This document shows positions 8,774 to 17,859 of a stretch of DNA of 58,017 nt, piece after piece (positions within the stretch are counted from its first letter, which is position 1; each line of letters starts with the position of its first letter). A program made the position numbers and the translations under genes. The DNA is from Bacillota bacterium (GTDB taxonomy: Bacteria; Bacillota; SHA-98; Ch115; JABLXJ01). Location of the stretch: the NCBI GenBank assembly GCA_012839815.1, contig DUMQ01000060.1:1-58017 (forward strand), read 5' to 3'. The notes beneath the pieces were generated by a model, which was not told where the DNA came from, ran no database searches, and saw nothing but the letters and a program-made list of their open reading frames with translations.

Positions 8774-8794
8774 CCCGCCGCAGACGGCGGCGGG
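8774..8794 (-). promoter_or_regulatory. GC-rich hairpin between ffh and rpsP
   Basis: An 8-bp perfect stem CCCGCCGC/GCGGCGGG with a 5-nt loop sits 12 bp after the ffh stop and about 10 bp before the rpsP Shine-Dalgarno. No U-tract follows, so it is not a classic terminator. It may mark mRNA processing or differential expression of the signal-recognition and ribosomal parts of the operon. Confidence 0.5.
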
Positions 8795-8805
8795 TTTCCA
8801 ATAAC

Positions 8806-10146
8806 CTACCTGAAGAACGGCAACGATAAACCACCCCGTCTGGCGCCCCTCTCAATGGCTCCTGCCTGCTTCATTAATTTCCTCACCTGTTCAAATTGCT
8901 TGAGGAGCGCATTCACGTCCTGGATCTTCGTGCCACTTCCCTTTGCGATTCGCCGCCTCCGGCTACCGTCTATGATGGATGGATTCCGCCGCTCCGCAGG
9001 CGTCATCGAGTTTATGATAGCTTCGATGCGGCTGAATTCCTTCTCATCAACCTTCAAGCCCTTCAGCGCCTTCGAGCTCCCGAGGCCCGGTATCATGGAT
9101 ATGAGCTCATCAAGCGGCCCCATCTTACGCACCTGGCGTAGCTGCACGATGAAGTCCTCAAAATTGAAATCCGAGGCTCCAAGCCGCTCCTGGAGCTTCT
9201 TTGCCTCGCGCACATCCATCGCCGCCTCGGCCTTCTCGATAAGGCTGAGGATATCCCCCATGCCGAGGATCCGCGAAGCCATCCGGTCGGGGTGGAACGG
9301 TTCTAAAGCAGAAGCCTTTTCCCCGACCCCCACAAACTTGATGGGCTTCCCCGTTACCGCCTTGACCGAGAGGGCCGCGCCACCGCGCGCATCGCCATCG
9401 AGCTTTGTGAGGATAATGCCGTCAAGACCAAGTCGCTCATTGAAGCTCGAGGCAACATTAACAGCGTCCTGGCCAGTCATGGCATCAACGACAAGTAATA
9501 TCTCGTGGGGGTTTACGGCTGCCTTTATATCGGCAAGCTCAGCCATGAGCTCTTCATCGATGTGGAGGCGCCCCGCTGTATCTATTATTACAACATCGCA
9601 CCCCCGGGATGAGGCGCCCGATACGGCTGCCCTGGCTATCTTGACCGGGGATTCCCTCTCACCCATGGCGAATACCGGGACACCGACGCCCTCGCCCAGG
9701 ACCTGGAGCTGCTTGACCGCGGCCGGCCTTTGAGTATCTGCCGCCACGAGGAGAGGCTTCCGGCCCTGGCCCTTGAGGTAGTTGGCCAGCTTCGACGCGG
9801 TGGTTGTCTTCCCTGAACCCTGGAGCCCGACGAGCATTATTACGGTAGGAGGATGAGGGGCGAAGTTGACCTTTGCCTGGCTTCCGCCCATAAGGTTAAT
9901 AAGCTCATTGTGAACGATTTTGATCACAAGCTGTCCGGGCGTAAGGCTGGATAAGACCTCTTGCCCTATGGCCTTATCCTTGACGCTTGTTATAAAACTC
10001 TTCACGACTTTAAAATTGACATCTGCCTCGAGAAGCGCCAGCCTGACCTCGCGGAGCGCTTCGTCGACATCCTTTTCGGTAAGCTTCCCCTTGCCCCTGA
10101 GCCTCTTGAAGGTTTCCTGGAGCTTGTAAGTCAGGCTCTCAAACAT
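8806..10146 (-). CDS. ffh: Signal recognition particle GTPase Ffh
   Basis: Ffh binds the signal sequence and SRP RNA and pairs with FtsY for co-translational membrane targeting. The N-domain helix bundle ([22 protein letters not shown]) precedes the G domain with G1 [24 protein letters not shown] and [13 protein letters not shown]. The methionine-rich M domain begins after [15 protein letters not shown] 10146 gives 446 residues, the normal size. The ylxM regulator that often precedes ffh is absent. A good sigma-A promoter lies upstream. Confidence 0.96.
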   Translation of the reverse strand: MFESLTYKLQETFKRLRGKGKLTEKDVDEALREVRLALLEADVNFKVVKSFITSVKDKAIGQEVLSSLTPGQLVIKIVHNELINLMGGSQAKVNFAPHPPTVIMLVGLQGSGKTTTASKLANYLKGQGRKPLLVAADTQRPAAVKQLQVLGEGVGVPVFAMGERESPVKIARAAVSGASSRGCDVVIIDTAGRLHIDEELMAELADIKAAVNPHEILLVVDAMTGQDAVNVASSFNERLGLDGIILTKLDGDARGGAALSVKAVTGKPIKFVGVGEKASALEPFHPDRMASRILGMGDILSLIEKAEAAMDVREAKKLQERLGASDFNFEDFIVQLRQVRKMGPLDELISMIPGLGSSKALKGLKVDEKEFSRIEAIINSMTPAERRNPSIIDGSRRRRIAKGSGTKIQDVNALLKQFEQVRKLMKQAGAIERGARRGGLSLPFFR

Positions 10147-10201
10147 TCCATCCTCACCCCACTTTCCTCCAAACACTCACTTTCCTCTCTCAAACATCGC
10201 T

Positions 10202-10231
10202 AGTATACAACGATTGGCGGCATCATGTCAA
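10202..10231 (-). promoter_or_regulatory. Sigma-A promoter of ffh
   Basis: On the minus strand the -35 box TTGACA (10226-10231) and the -10 box TATACT (10202-10207) are separated by 18 bp, about 56 bp before the ffh start. One mismatch to consensus in total. It would uncouple ffh and downstream genes from ftsY. Confidence 0.75.
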
Positions 10232-10246
10232 TCCTGGCCTTGGCCC

Positions 10247-11191
10247 TCACCCTTCACCCATCCCGGCGAAAAGAGCCTCAACGAACTCTCGCGGGGCGAA
10301 ATCTCGCAGGTCATCAAGGCCCTCGCCTATCCCTATGAGCTTAACAGGGACACCGAGCTCGTCCCTGATGGAGATGATAACACCGCCCTTGGCGGTCCCG
10401 TCGAGCTTCGTTAAGGCGATACCGGTTACGCCAACGGCGTCCGTAAATATCCTGGCCTGCGCGATAGCGTTCTGGCCGGCTGTGGCATCGAGGGTCAAAA
10501 GCACCTCATGTGGCGCTCCCGGGATCTCCCTGTTTATGACCCTCCGGACCTTTTTGAGTTCCTCCATGAGATTGGATTTCGTGTGGAGCCTTCCCGCCGT
10601 GTCTATTATCAAGACATCGGCCCCACGGGATTTCGCCGCCTGGATAGCATCATATGCGACTGCAGCAGGATCGGAACCCTCCTGGTGCCTGATCACCTCA
10701 GCGCCTGCACGATTTCCCCATATCTCAAGCTGCTCTATTGCGGCCGCCCTGAAGGTATCAGCGGCTCCGAGGATAACGCGCTTCCCCTCCTGCCTGAGCT
10801 TATAGGCGAGCTTGCCCGCCGTAGTGGTCTTGCCCGTCCCGTTTACCCCGACCACCATTATCACGGTAGTTGTCCCTGGAGCGAGGGTCAGGCCCCCGGG
10901 CTCCTCCTGGCCGAGTTCTGCGGCAAGCTCACTCTTGAGGAGCTCAATCAGGGCGTCCGGTGAGACTATCCTCATCTCGCGGGCGTTTTCGCGTAGCCTC
11001 TCAAGAATCCTTTCTGTTGTTTTAACCCCGACATCTGCCTCGATTAATACCTCTTCGATCTCGGAAATCAAGGCATCATCTACCTTATCTTTTCCTCTCA
11101 CTATGATCTGTATTCGACCGACCAGCCCGTCGCGCGTCTTCGCTAAACCCTGTTTTAAACGGGAAAAGAGATTCAAGTTTAAACCCTTCAA
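10247..11191 (-). CDS. ftsY: Signal recognition particle receptor FtsY
   Basis: FtsY is the membrane-associated SRP receptor GTPase. The short N-terminal A/N region (about 100 residues) ends before G1 GVNGTGKTTTAGKLA. DTFRAAAIEQLEIW, DTAGRLHTKSNLM and TKLDGTAKGG are all present. A TTG start overlaps the smc stop (TTGA), with GGAGGATAAGG upstream inside smc, so the two are coupled. No acidic extension is present, giving a compact 314-residue protein. Confidence 0.95.
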   Translation of the reverse strand: MKGLNLNLFSRLKQGLAKTRDGLVGRIQIIVRGKDKVDDALISEIEEVLIEADVGVKTTERILERLRENAREMRIVSPDALIELLKSELAAELGQEEPGGLTLAPGTTTVIMVVGVNGTGKTTTAGKLAYKLRQEGKRVILGAADTFRAAAIEQLEIWGNRAGAEVIRHQEGSDPAAVAYDAIQAAKSRGADVLIIDTAGRLHTKSNLMEELKKVRRVINREIPGAPHEVLLTLDATAGQNAIAQARIFTDAVGVTGIALTKLDGTAKGGVIISIRDELGVPVKLIGIGEGLDDLRDFAPREFVEALFAGMGEG

Positions 11192-14100
11192 CTTGCCTTA
11201 TCCTCCAGACTGAGCGATATAAGCTTGGAGATTCCTGATTTCTCCATCGTAACCCCGTATAAAATATTGGCAGCCTCCATGGTCCCTCTCCTGTGCGTTA
11301 CCACGATAAATTGACAATCCCTTGCAAATTTGCGGAGCAACTCAACAAACCTACCGATATTAACCTCATCGAGGGCCGCATCGATCTCGTCCAGGACGCA
11401 AAATGGGCTCGGCCTGACCTTGAGGATTGCGAAGATAACCGCTATGGCCGTGAGCGCCTTCTCCCCGCCCGACAGGAGGGATATGCTCTGGAGCCGCTTG
11501 CCGGGCGGCTGGGCGACCACGTCTATGCCTGTCTCCAGTGGATTACCGGCGTCCTGCATAACGAGATCGGCATATCCCCCTCCGAATAATTCCGAGAAGA
11601 TCCTGGCAAATTCATCCTTTATCGCCCCAAAGACCTTCAAGAACTGCCGCCCCGCTGCATCCTCCACCATCCCCATAAGCTTGTCCACGCTATCCAGGGC
11701 CGAAACAAGATCATCATATTGCGCCCGGAGGGACTCATACCTCGAACTCACCGAGGCATATTCCTCTATAGCATCGAGGCTCACAGGGCCCAACCCTTCT
11801 ATAGCGCCCCTGAGGTGGCGGAGCCGCTCCAGGATGGCATCCCGTTCCCCTGGATCAAGCCTTATCACAGGGATAGCGTCTCCAACAAGGCCGTAATCGA
11901 TGCGCAATCTCTCCCCGAGCTGCTCCATCGCCACTGATAACCTTGCCTCATCGACCTCGACCTTATGAAGCTCCTCCATGACCTGGGCCAGCCTGTCTTG
12001 AAGGGATTGCATCCCGGCCTGGAGGCTGCTCACCTCCGAGGCCATCTCGCGCCGCTCGCGCTTCAAGTCATCCAGGGCCTTCCCGAGCTCATCCCGCCTG
12101 GCCTCAAGCTCCCTGATGGCATCGGTGTTTTTCCTGAGGATATCCTTAAGCCCTTCCTCCCTGGCTCGAAGGCGCGAAACCTCTTGAGTCTTCGCGCTGA
12201 TAACCTCGGCCAAATCAGATGCGTCATGTTCGAGCCTGGAACGTGATTCCAGGAGCGAACTCTCCTCCTGCCGGAGGGCGGCCAACTCAACCTTGATATC
12301 CGTTATCTCCGCTGATAATGCCTCGCGCCGGGCCTCAAGCCTGCGCTGTTGCTCACTCATCTCCGAGACTGCGCGCTCGAGGTCCCGGTTCTCTTCGGCC
12401 AGCCGGCTGAGCCGCGCCTCGAGTTCAGCCCTCTGACCAGCGTGATCGCTCATCGTTGCCTCGAGCTCGCGCTCATCAGCCAGGATGGCCTCAAGTTGTC
12501 GCTCGATCTTTAGCTTATCCCCTGTAAGCTGGCGCAGCTCGGCTTCACCGGCCGAAAGCTCCACCTCCCTACGTTTAAGCTCCGCCTCCAGCCCGGCCAG
12601 CTCCCTGTTCAAAGAATCATAACCCCTGCGCACCTGATCGAGGGCATCATCGACGCGGCTTAGCTCAAGCTTTATGTCCTCCACCTCGCGGCGCGCGGCC
12701 TCTATCTCAGTACGCCTTGCCACCAGGCCGGGCAGAGCCTTTTCGACCTGGCTCCCCCCTGTTATGGCCCCCCCAGGGTGGATCATATCCCCATCCAGAG
12801 TCACGATCCTGATAGCAGAGGCCATAGCTCGTGACAAGCGTATCCCGGCCTCGAGGTTCGTCGTAACCACAATCCTGCCTAGCAGGTACTCGATGGCCTT
12901 CCTGTAAACCGGATCATAGCTTATGAGATCGGATGCCAGACCGAGCACCCCATCGGCCCCGAGGAGATCGCGCCGGATGTCGTTCAAATTTGGCGGCCTT
13001 AACATATCAAGCGGCAGGAAGGTCGCCCTGCCTGATCCGGTCCTCTTCAAAAATTCAACCGCTGCCTCAGCGTCCTTATGGGATCGCGTTACGATATTCT
13101 CGGCTCCCCGGCCCAACGCGACCTCTATAGCTGTGACGTATCGCCCGGGAACATCTATGATGGATGCAACGACGCCGAGCACCCCGGCGATGAGTCCCTT
13201 GCCGGCGGCATCCAGGACGGCCCTGGCGCCCCTGCTGTAGCCGGCATGCGCATTCTCCAGATCGGACAAGGCCTTGATGTGGGAATTCTTTGTATGTAAC
13301 AGCTCAACAAGCTTATCGCGCTTCTGAGCCAGTTGCCGCATCTTCCCGGAAGACTGCTCGAGACCTGTTTTCAAAGCAGCAATCGCCTGCGATATTGACG
13401 CTATCCTGGCACGGCGCTCGGCAACCAGGGCCCCCCTGGCCTCGATATCGCCCACCACCCTTTTTAGCTCGCCCCCAAGCTGTTCCGCCTCAAGCCTCAA
13501 ACGAGCCAAACGCCTCGAATTCGCCTCATCCAGCGATGCCATCGCGGCAAGACGGTTCTTCGTATCCGCGATGCTGCTCAGGAGCTCAATTACATCAGCT
13601 TTCGCCCGCTCCTCAGCCTCTCTGTCTCCCCGAACCTTCTCCCTTATCTCCTCATCCTCTTCCTCTTTTTCCGAAAGCATGCGCGTGAGTTCATCCCTGC
13701 GTTGCCTCAAAGTTTCGAGCCTCTTCTGTATCTTTAAGAGCTCATCGTGAAGGCTATCCAGCCGCCTGCGATCAGTTTCAATCGAAACCGATATCTGATC
13801 AGCCTGTTCCCGGCCGCTCTCCAGTCGCTGGCGGGCCAGGTCAGCCTCGGACTTACATCTTTCGATGCGGCTCAAGGTCTCCGAAAGAGATTCTTCATGA
13901 ATATCCCTTCTTAGATTGCACTCGGCAAGCCCCGCGTTGAGCTTATCCAGCTTGCAAGCCAGCTCCTGCCTTTGTGCCCGGAGTTTCTCACTCTCCAGGG
14001 CGCGCTCTTCCCTGAGGGACCTCAACCTGTCCAGCTCATCCCGGTTCAGGATGAAGTCGCTGGAATAGAGCTTGACCTCCAAGTCCCTCAACTCTGAAGC

Positions 14101-14754
14101 ATAAACCCTGTATCGCTCCGCGTTCCGAGCTTTTTCAGCGAGGGGCCCAAGCTGGCGATAGAGTTCATTAAGGATGTCCTGGACCCGCAGGAGGTTTCCC
14201 TTTACGCTCTCAAGCCGCTTCAAAGCCTCCTGCTTGCGGAGTTTGTACTTGCTTATCCCTGAGGCTTCCTCGAAAATAGCGCGTCTATCCTCAGCTTTCA
14301 GGCTGAGGATAGAGTCGATGCGACCCTGCTCTATAATGGAATAACCTTCCCTGCCCACGCCGGTCCCGGCGAACAGTTCAACGATATCTTTCAGGCGGCA
14401 TGGAACCTTATTGATGAAATACTCTCCTTCCCCGGACCGGAATACGCGCCGCGAGATAGCCAGCTCATGAAAGTCAAAAGGAAGGGCCCCGTCGGAGTTG
14501 TCGAGCGTAAGCGTAACCTCCGCCATCCCGAGGGGCCGCCTCCCGTCGCTCCCGACAAATATGACGTCCTCCATCCTGGAGCCGCGGAGCAGCTTGGCGC
14601 TCTGTTCGCCGAGAACCCATCGGATCGCATCGGATATGTTGCTCTTACCGCTACCGTTGGGACCCACTATCGCGGTGATGCCGGGTCCGAATTCAAGCTC
14701 CACTCTGTCGGCGAATGATTTAAATCCCGAGAGCTCTATCCGTTTAAGGTACAA
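11188..14754 (-). CDS. smc: Chromosome segregation ATPase SMC
   Basis: SMC is the condensin ATPase that compacts and segregates chromosomes with ScpAB. The head begins IELSGFKSFADRVELEF with Walker A GPNGSGKSN. Long coiled coils (roughly residues 170-500 and 670-1010) flank a hinge near residues 510-660. The C-terminal head has the signature LLSGGEKALTAIA and the Walker B VLDEIDAALDE. Full length at 1188 residues. Translationally coupled to ftsY. A structured untranslated stretch lies between this gene and the sigma factor upstream. Confidence 0.97.
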   Translation of the reverse strand: MYLKRIELSGFKSFADRVELEFGPGITAIVGPNGSGKSNISDAIRWVLGEQSAKLLRGSRMEDVIFVGSDGRRPLGMAEVTLTLDNSDGALPFDFHELAISRRVFRSGEGEYFINKVPCRLKDIVELFAGTGVGREGYSIIEQGRIDSILSLKAEDRRAIFEEASGISKYKLRKQEALKRLESVKGNLLRVQDILNELYRQLGPLAEKARNAERYRVYASELRDLEVKLYSSDFILNRDELDRLRSLREERALESEKLRAQRQELACKLDKLNAGLAECNLRRDIHEESLSETLSRIERCKSEADLARQRLESGREQADQISVSIETDRRRLDSLHDELLKIQKRLETLRQRRDELTRMLSEKEEEDEEIREKVRGDREAEERAKADVIELLSSIADTKNRLAAMASLDEANSRRLARLRLEAEQLGGELKRVVGDIEARGALVAERRARIASISQAIAALKTGLEQSSGKMRQLAQKRDKLVELLHTKNSHIKALSDLENAHAGYSRGARAVLDAAGKGLIAGVLGVVASIIDVPGRYVTAIEVALGRGAENIVTRSHKDAEAAVEFLKRTGSGRATFLPLDMLRPPNLNDIRRDLLGADGVLGLASDLISYDPVYRKAIEYLLGRIVVTTNLEAGIRLSRAMASAIRIVTLDGDMIHPGGAITGGSQVEKALPGLVARRTEIEAARREVEDIKLELSRVDDALDQVRRGYDSLNRELAGLEAELKRREVELSAGEAELRQLTGDKLKIERQLEAILADERELEATMSDHAGQRAELEARLSRLAEENRDLERAVSEMSEQQRRLEARREALSAEITDIKVELAALRQEESSLLESRSRLEHDASDLAEVISAKTQEVSRLRAREEGLKDILRKNTDAIRELEARRDELGKALDDLKRERREMASEVSSLQAGMQSLQDRLAQVMEELHKVEVDEARLSVAMEQLGERLRIDYGLVGDAIPVIRLDPGERDAILERLRHLRGAIEGLGPVSLDAIEEYASVSSRYESLRAQYDDLVSALDSVDKLMGMVEDAAGRQFLKVFGAIKDEFARIFSELFGGGYADLVMQDAGNPLETGIDVVAQPPGKRLQSISLLSGGEKALTAIAVIFAILKVRPSPFCVLDEIDAALDEVNIGRFVELLRKFARDCQFIVVTHRRGTMEAANILYGVTMEKSGISKLISLSLEDKAS

Positions 14755-14854
14755 TTGCCAACCTCCCCGGCCCCCATCCTCGTTATACCTCCGGTAGTCA
14801 TGTTACCTTTTTTCGACGCACCGCCGTAAAAATCCTTCTCCTTCTCTTACTTTA

Positions 14855-14952
14855 CCGATTTGCACGTCTGCTCGCTCAAGCTACATGTCCACCTCCCCCA
14901 GCAGGATGCTCTTGCCATGTCATAAATCGGCCCGGGTCACCTGAGCGAGCAG
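14855..14952 (-). other. Pseudoknot-capable leader between sigma gene and smc
   Basis: Reading the minus strand just after the sigma stop, CTGCTCGCTCA (14952-14942) is perfectly complementary to TGAGCGAGCAG (14878-14868). CCGATTT (14930-14924) is complementary to AAATCGG (14861-14855). The order a-b-a'-b' means the 11-bp and 7-bp helices interlock as a pseudoknot. The 11-bp match is well above chance; the 7-bp one alone is not. It may be a cis-regulatory leader of smc. No known class recognised. Confidence 0.4.
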
Positions 14953-14953
14953 G

Positions 14954-15661
14954 CTACTTACCCACGACCCCCGCGCCCCCCACATTTACCTCGAGGTAAA
15001 GGTCCCTGCGCTTGCGCACCTTTTGTGGTATCGATGGGTCAACCAGCGAGCCGTATTGCCTCAATATGCGCCCCAGCTTAAACCGGACCCGCGTCCTCGC
15101 GTTATCTACCGACTTCGCATCCACCCCTATCTTTCTCTCGATCTCGCCAAGCGTATAACCCTTCACGAGGAGCACGACAACAGCGTACTCCAAAAGCGAA
15201 AGGTGGTTCTTAAGCACTCGAAGCAGCTGCTCTCGCACCCACTGTTCTTCAACTACATCCTCGGGGTTGATCGACCCGCTTGATATAATATCAAGAATTG
15301 TCCTGGTCTCATCCTGGTCGATATACGAATGAAGGGAAATGGACCCCAGGAGGGGCTTGTGTTTGCTGTTGTTCTGGCGCCTTATCCAGTTATATATCTT
15401 CCGGATTATACATATATAAGCAAAGGAGCTAAACTTCACGCCGCGCTGGTTGACGTCATATTCCCTGATTGCGTCCAGGAGGCCTATCATCCCCTCCTGG
15501 ACCATATCTTCTTGATCTTCGATATTATAGGGATAGAGGGTTCGCACTATGTGTCTTACCATGGGTATATATTTCCTGACAAGATCCTCCGTCGCTGCCT
15601 CATCCCCGGATCGTGCGCAGTTCAACAGGTACAAATCCTGCTCCTGATTGCCTGAAGCCAT
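14954..15661 (-). CDS. SigH-like sigma-70 family factor
   Basis: A sigma factor with region 2 (MVRHIVRTLYPYNIEDQEDM, then MVQEGMIGLLDAIREYD and the RQNNSKHKPL segment) and region 4 (SLLEYAVVVLLVKGYTLGEI followed by GVDAKSVDNARTRVRFKL). Spacing and motifs (SSFAYICIIRKI, ILDIIS, KSVDNA) resemble SigH, the early-sporulation factor. It diverges from textbook SigH and carries about 30 extra C-terminal residues, so a SigH paralogue or another general sigma factor remains possible. It lies between spoVS and smc. spoVS has a sigma-H-type promoter, making a regulatory link plausible. Confidence 0.8.
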   Translation of the reverse strand: MASGNQEQDLYLLNCARSGDEAATEDLVRKYIPMVRHIVRTLYPYNIEDQEDMVQEGMIGLLDAIREYDVNQRGVKFSSFAYICIIRKIYNWIRRQNNSKHKPLLGSISLHSYIDQDETRTILDIISSGSINPEDVVEEQWVREQLLRVLKNHLSLLEYAVVVLLVKGYTLGEIERKIGVDAKSVDNARTRVRFKLGRILRQYGSLVDPSIPQKVRKRRDLYLEVNVGGAGVVGK

Positions 15662-15800
15662 AACCCGTCACCCTCCCTGAGGCCCCATAGGTGTCCAAGC
15701 TGATCGTTCGATAAATGTATATTGCAACTTAGTAGAGAATATTCTTATCAATAGGTTACAGCTTGTTCGAAACTGGCCAGGCTCGACGGGTGTAAGCAAC

Positions 15801-15836
15801 AAAAAACCTGTCCGTCCAGGCCCCCGGAAGAACAGG
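15801..15836 (-). terminator. Rho-independent terminator downstream of spoVS
   Basis: On the minus strand CCTGT and ACAGG close a stem whose inner part pairs TTCCGG with CCTGGA imperfectly, followed by TTTTTTG. It lies 93 bp after the spoVS stop and before the sigma gene, so spoVS is probably monocistronic. Confidence 0.7.
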
Positions 15837-15928
15837 CAGTGCGATAGAGCCAGATATCAAAATCGGACTAACCGGTCAACCAGTTATTCATTAATAATAG
15901 TCGATTCACAGGATCAAATGTCCGGCGA

Positions 15929-16189
15929 TCACCTCGGTTCAACGATAAACTTTATCGCTGTTCTCTCTTCACCATCGATTTGGATCTCGGCAAACGCTGG
16001 GATTGCGATCAAATCGATACCGTTAGGGGCTACAAATCCTCTCGTAATTGCAATCGCCTTTACTGCCTGGTTCACAGCTCCCGCCCCCACCGCCTGCACT
16101 TCGGCCGATCCCTTCTCCCTGAGCACGGCAGCAAGAGCGCCCGCCACCGACTTGGGTTTTGATTGTGCTGATACTTTTAGGACCTCCAC
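15929..16189 (-). CDS. spoVS: Stage V sporulation protein S
   Basis: SpoVS is a small Alba-like dimeric protein required for late sporulation (coat and septation phenotypes in Bacillus). The 86 residues match the family end to end: EVLKVSAQSKPKSVAGALAA, GAGAVNQAVKAIAI and the closing EIQIDGEERTAIKFIVEP. GGGGAGG precedes the ATG. The upstream sequence holds a sigma-H-type promoter and a terminator follows. It sits in what is usually the rnc-smc junction. Confidence 0.96.
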   Translation of the reverse strand: MEVLKVSAQSKPKSVAGALAAVLREKGSAEVQAVGAGAVNQAVKAIAITRGFVAPNGIDLIAIPAFAEIQIDGEERTAIKFIVEPR

Positions 16190-16274
16190 GCATGGATTCC
16201 TCCCCTTGACGATCTAAAAGGCAGCTAAAACTGGAAATAATAGCAGAGCGGAACGCGTTCTTGCAAATAAGTAT

Positions 16275-16301
16275 ATTCAACACTTTGCCAAAAAATCCTT
16301 C
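16275..16301 (-). promoter_or_regulatory. Sigma-H-type promoter of spoVS
   Basis: On the minus strand GAAGGATTT (16293-16301) fits the sigma-H -35 pattern RnAGGAwWW, and GTTGAAT (16275-16281) fits the -10 pattern RnnGAAT, with an 11-bp spacer. The boxes lie about 85 bp before the spoVS ATG. In Bacillus spoVS is known to depend on sigma-H. Here the match is by eye; no scan was run. Confidence 0.7.
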
Positions 16302-16364
16302 ACTATACAGAATTTCTCGTTATTTCGATCAATCTTCCCCGGCTCCTTTGATGGCTATCCTGTG

Positions 16365-17054
16365 TCAGGCTGAGTTCTTAAACATCGCTATTCTCCTATT
16401 TATGGAATCCATGGTAGCCCTGGCTATCGCCTCTGATTCGGCCGCATCTACCAGGGCGCTCCCTACCAGGACCTCCTCACCGACGGGAGAGAGGGCGGAA
16501 ACTGATACGATGACGACCTTCCGGCCTGAGATCGTGGTGACAATGAGTTCATCTAAAACGAGAGAAATCTTCGAACGCAAAAACGCTTCCACTGCCCCGA
16601 GGGTCGCCATCGCCACGAGCCTGCGGTTATTGCCGGATGAAGCCCCACCTGCCGCTCTCCCGAGATAGACCTTGTCTTCCAGCTCAAGCTCAACCTCGGC
16701 CTCGGAGGTCAACCCCGTCACCGAAAGATCGACCTTTTTGATCTTGAGCCTCCTCTCAAACGAGGCTTGCCGTTCCTGTTCGGGTTCGTCCCGAACCTGA
16801 GCGATGCCTATCTTCTTGTGATCTACACGGATCCCCCAGCCAGCCATCAAAGAGCTTTCTATATCCCTGATGATCTGTTTTGGGGGCCTTGAGGGGTTTG
16901 CCAGTCCATGGATCTCTGTTATCCGCCTGTCGGCATCGACAACGATACGGACTGACTCTACGCCGGGAAGCTGAGAAAGTACGCCCTCAATCTCGTGAAT
17001 ATCTATATTCCCGGGAACAAAACCTACACCACCGGGTGTTGCCTTCGCCGGCAC
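16365..17054 (-). CDS. Conserved-looking protein of unknown function between rnc and spoVS
   Basis: I do not recognise a named family. The first 80 residues look like a small alpha/beta domain (EIEGVLSQLPGVESVRIVVD, then ITEIHGLA, PPKQIIRDIESSL and IDHKKIGIAQV by pattern). A charged linker follows (residues 85-100). The second half alternates strands and helices, with LGRAAGGASSGNNRRLVAMA and a C-terminal EAIARATMDSINRRIAMF. No signal peptide, membrane segment or metal-binding cysteines. It starts 6 bp after the rnc stop, so it is co-transcribed with the fab-rnc operon and is probably cytoplasmic. Confidence 0.8.
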   Translation of the reverse strand: MPAKATPGGVGFVPGNIDIHEIEGVLSQLPGVESVRIVVDADRRITEIHGLANPSRPPKQIIRDIESSLMAGWGIRVDHKKIGIAQVRDEPEQERQASFERRLKIKKVDLSVTGLTSEAEVELELEDKVYLGRAAGGASSGNNRRLVAMATLGAVEAFLRSKISLVLDELIVTTISGRKVVIVSVSALSPVGEEVLVGSALVDAAESEAIARATMDSINRRIAMFKNSA

Positions 17055-17060
17055 CGCACT

Positions 17061-17774
17061 TCACCCCTTCCTTCCTGTGAACCTTCCCTCCGGGCTGACC
17101 ACACGTAACGCAGCCCTGGCAGCCGACCTTTGAGCCTCCTTCTTCGTCTTCCCCTCGCCAACTCCCAGGACCTGACCGTCGAAAACAACGGCAACACGGA
17201 ATGTCTTATCATGAGCCGGACCAGACTCACTCACTACCTCATAGGTAGGTACACCCCTCGCCCGGCTCTGGAGTAACTCCTGGAGAACCACCTTATAATT
17301 CCCTTGACCACGATCTGCCATCGCCCTTTTGATCTCGACTCTTAGGTGCTTCAATGCCCATGCCCTCGCCGCTACAAACCCCTTATCAAGAAAGATCGCC
17401 CCCAGCACCGCCTCAAAGGCGTCGGCCAGGACTGAGCTTCGTCCTCTCCCCCCAATAGTCTCAAGGCTTTTCCCGATTCGGAGGAACCTCCCGATATCCA
17501 GTCTCGACGCAGCCGAGGCCAGGGACTCCCTGCTCACTATCTCGCCTGCAAGCGCCGACAGCTCCCCCTCGGCAAGCCCTGGTTGGCTTTTATAAAGCCA
17601 GGATGCGATAGCCAGCTTCAAGACAGCATCGCCGAGAAACTCCAGGCGCTCGTTTCCGCGGCCCGCATCTCCTTCGAATGAACTATGGGTAAACGCCTCG
17701 AGCAAGAGTTCTTTTCGCCTGAAGTTCACATGCAGGGTCTTCTCCGCATCACCAATATCATCCATGTTGCCCAT
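17061..17774 (-). CDS. rnc: Ribonuclease III
   Basis: RNase III cleaves double-stranded RNA, including rRNA precursors. The catalytic signature NERLEFLGDAVLKL and the second acidic motif LADAFEAVLGAIFLDKG are intact. The C-terminal double-stranded RNA-binding domain runs from NYKVVLQELLQ to KEAQRSAARAAL. The length of 237 is normal. It follows fabF in the acpP-fabF-rnc order common in Bacillota. smc, its usual next gene, is displaced by three genes. Confidence 0.96.
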   Translation of the reverse strand: MGNMDDIGDAEKTLHVNFRRKELLLEAFTHSSFEGDAGRGNERLEFLGDAVLKLAIASWLYKSQPGLAEGELSALAGEIVSRESLASAASRLDIGRFLRIGKSLETIGGRGRSSVLADAFEAVLGAIFLDKGFVAARAWALKHLRVEIKRAMADRGQGNYKVVLQELLQSRARGVPTYEVVSESGPAHDKTFRVAVVFDGQVLGVGEGKTKKEAQRSAARAALRVVSPEGRFTGRKG

Positions 17775-17859
17775 GCTATTCCATGCTATCCCTCAAAATC
17801 ATCCTCCGGATGCTCATTGTCAGGGATCGTTCCCCAATCAAGTATCAGGGGATCAAAGG

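Noticed and set aside
14954-15661. RpoD or a sporulation compartment sigma (SigE, F, G, K)
   Set aside because: There is no region 1.2 or extended region 3 and no pro-sequence; region 2 and 4 patterns are closest to SigH.
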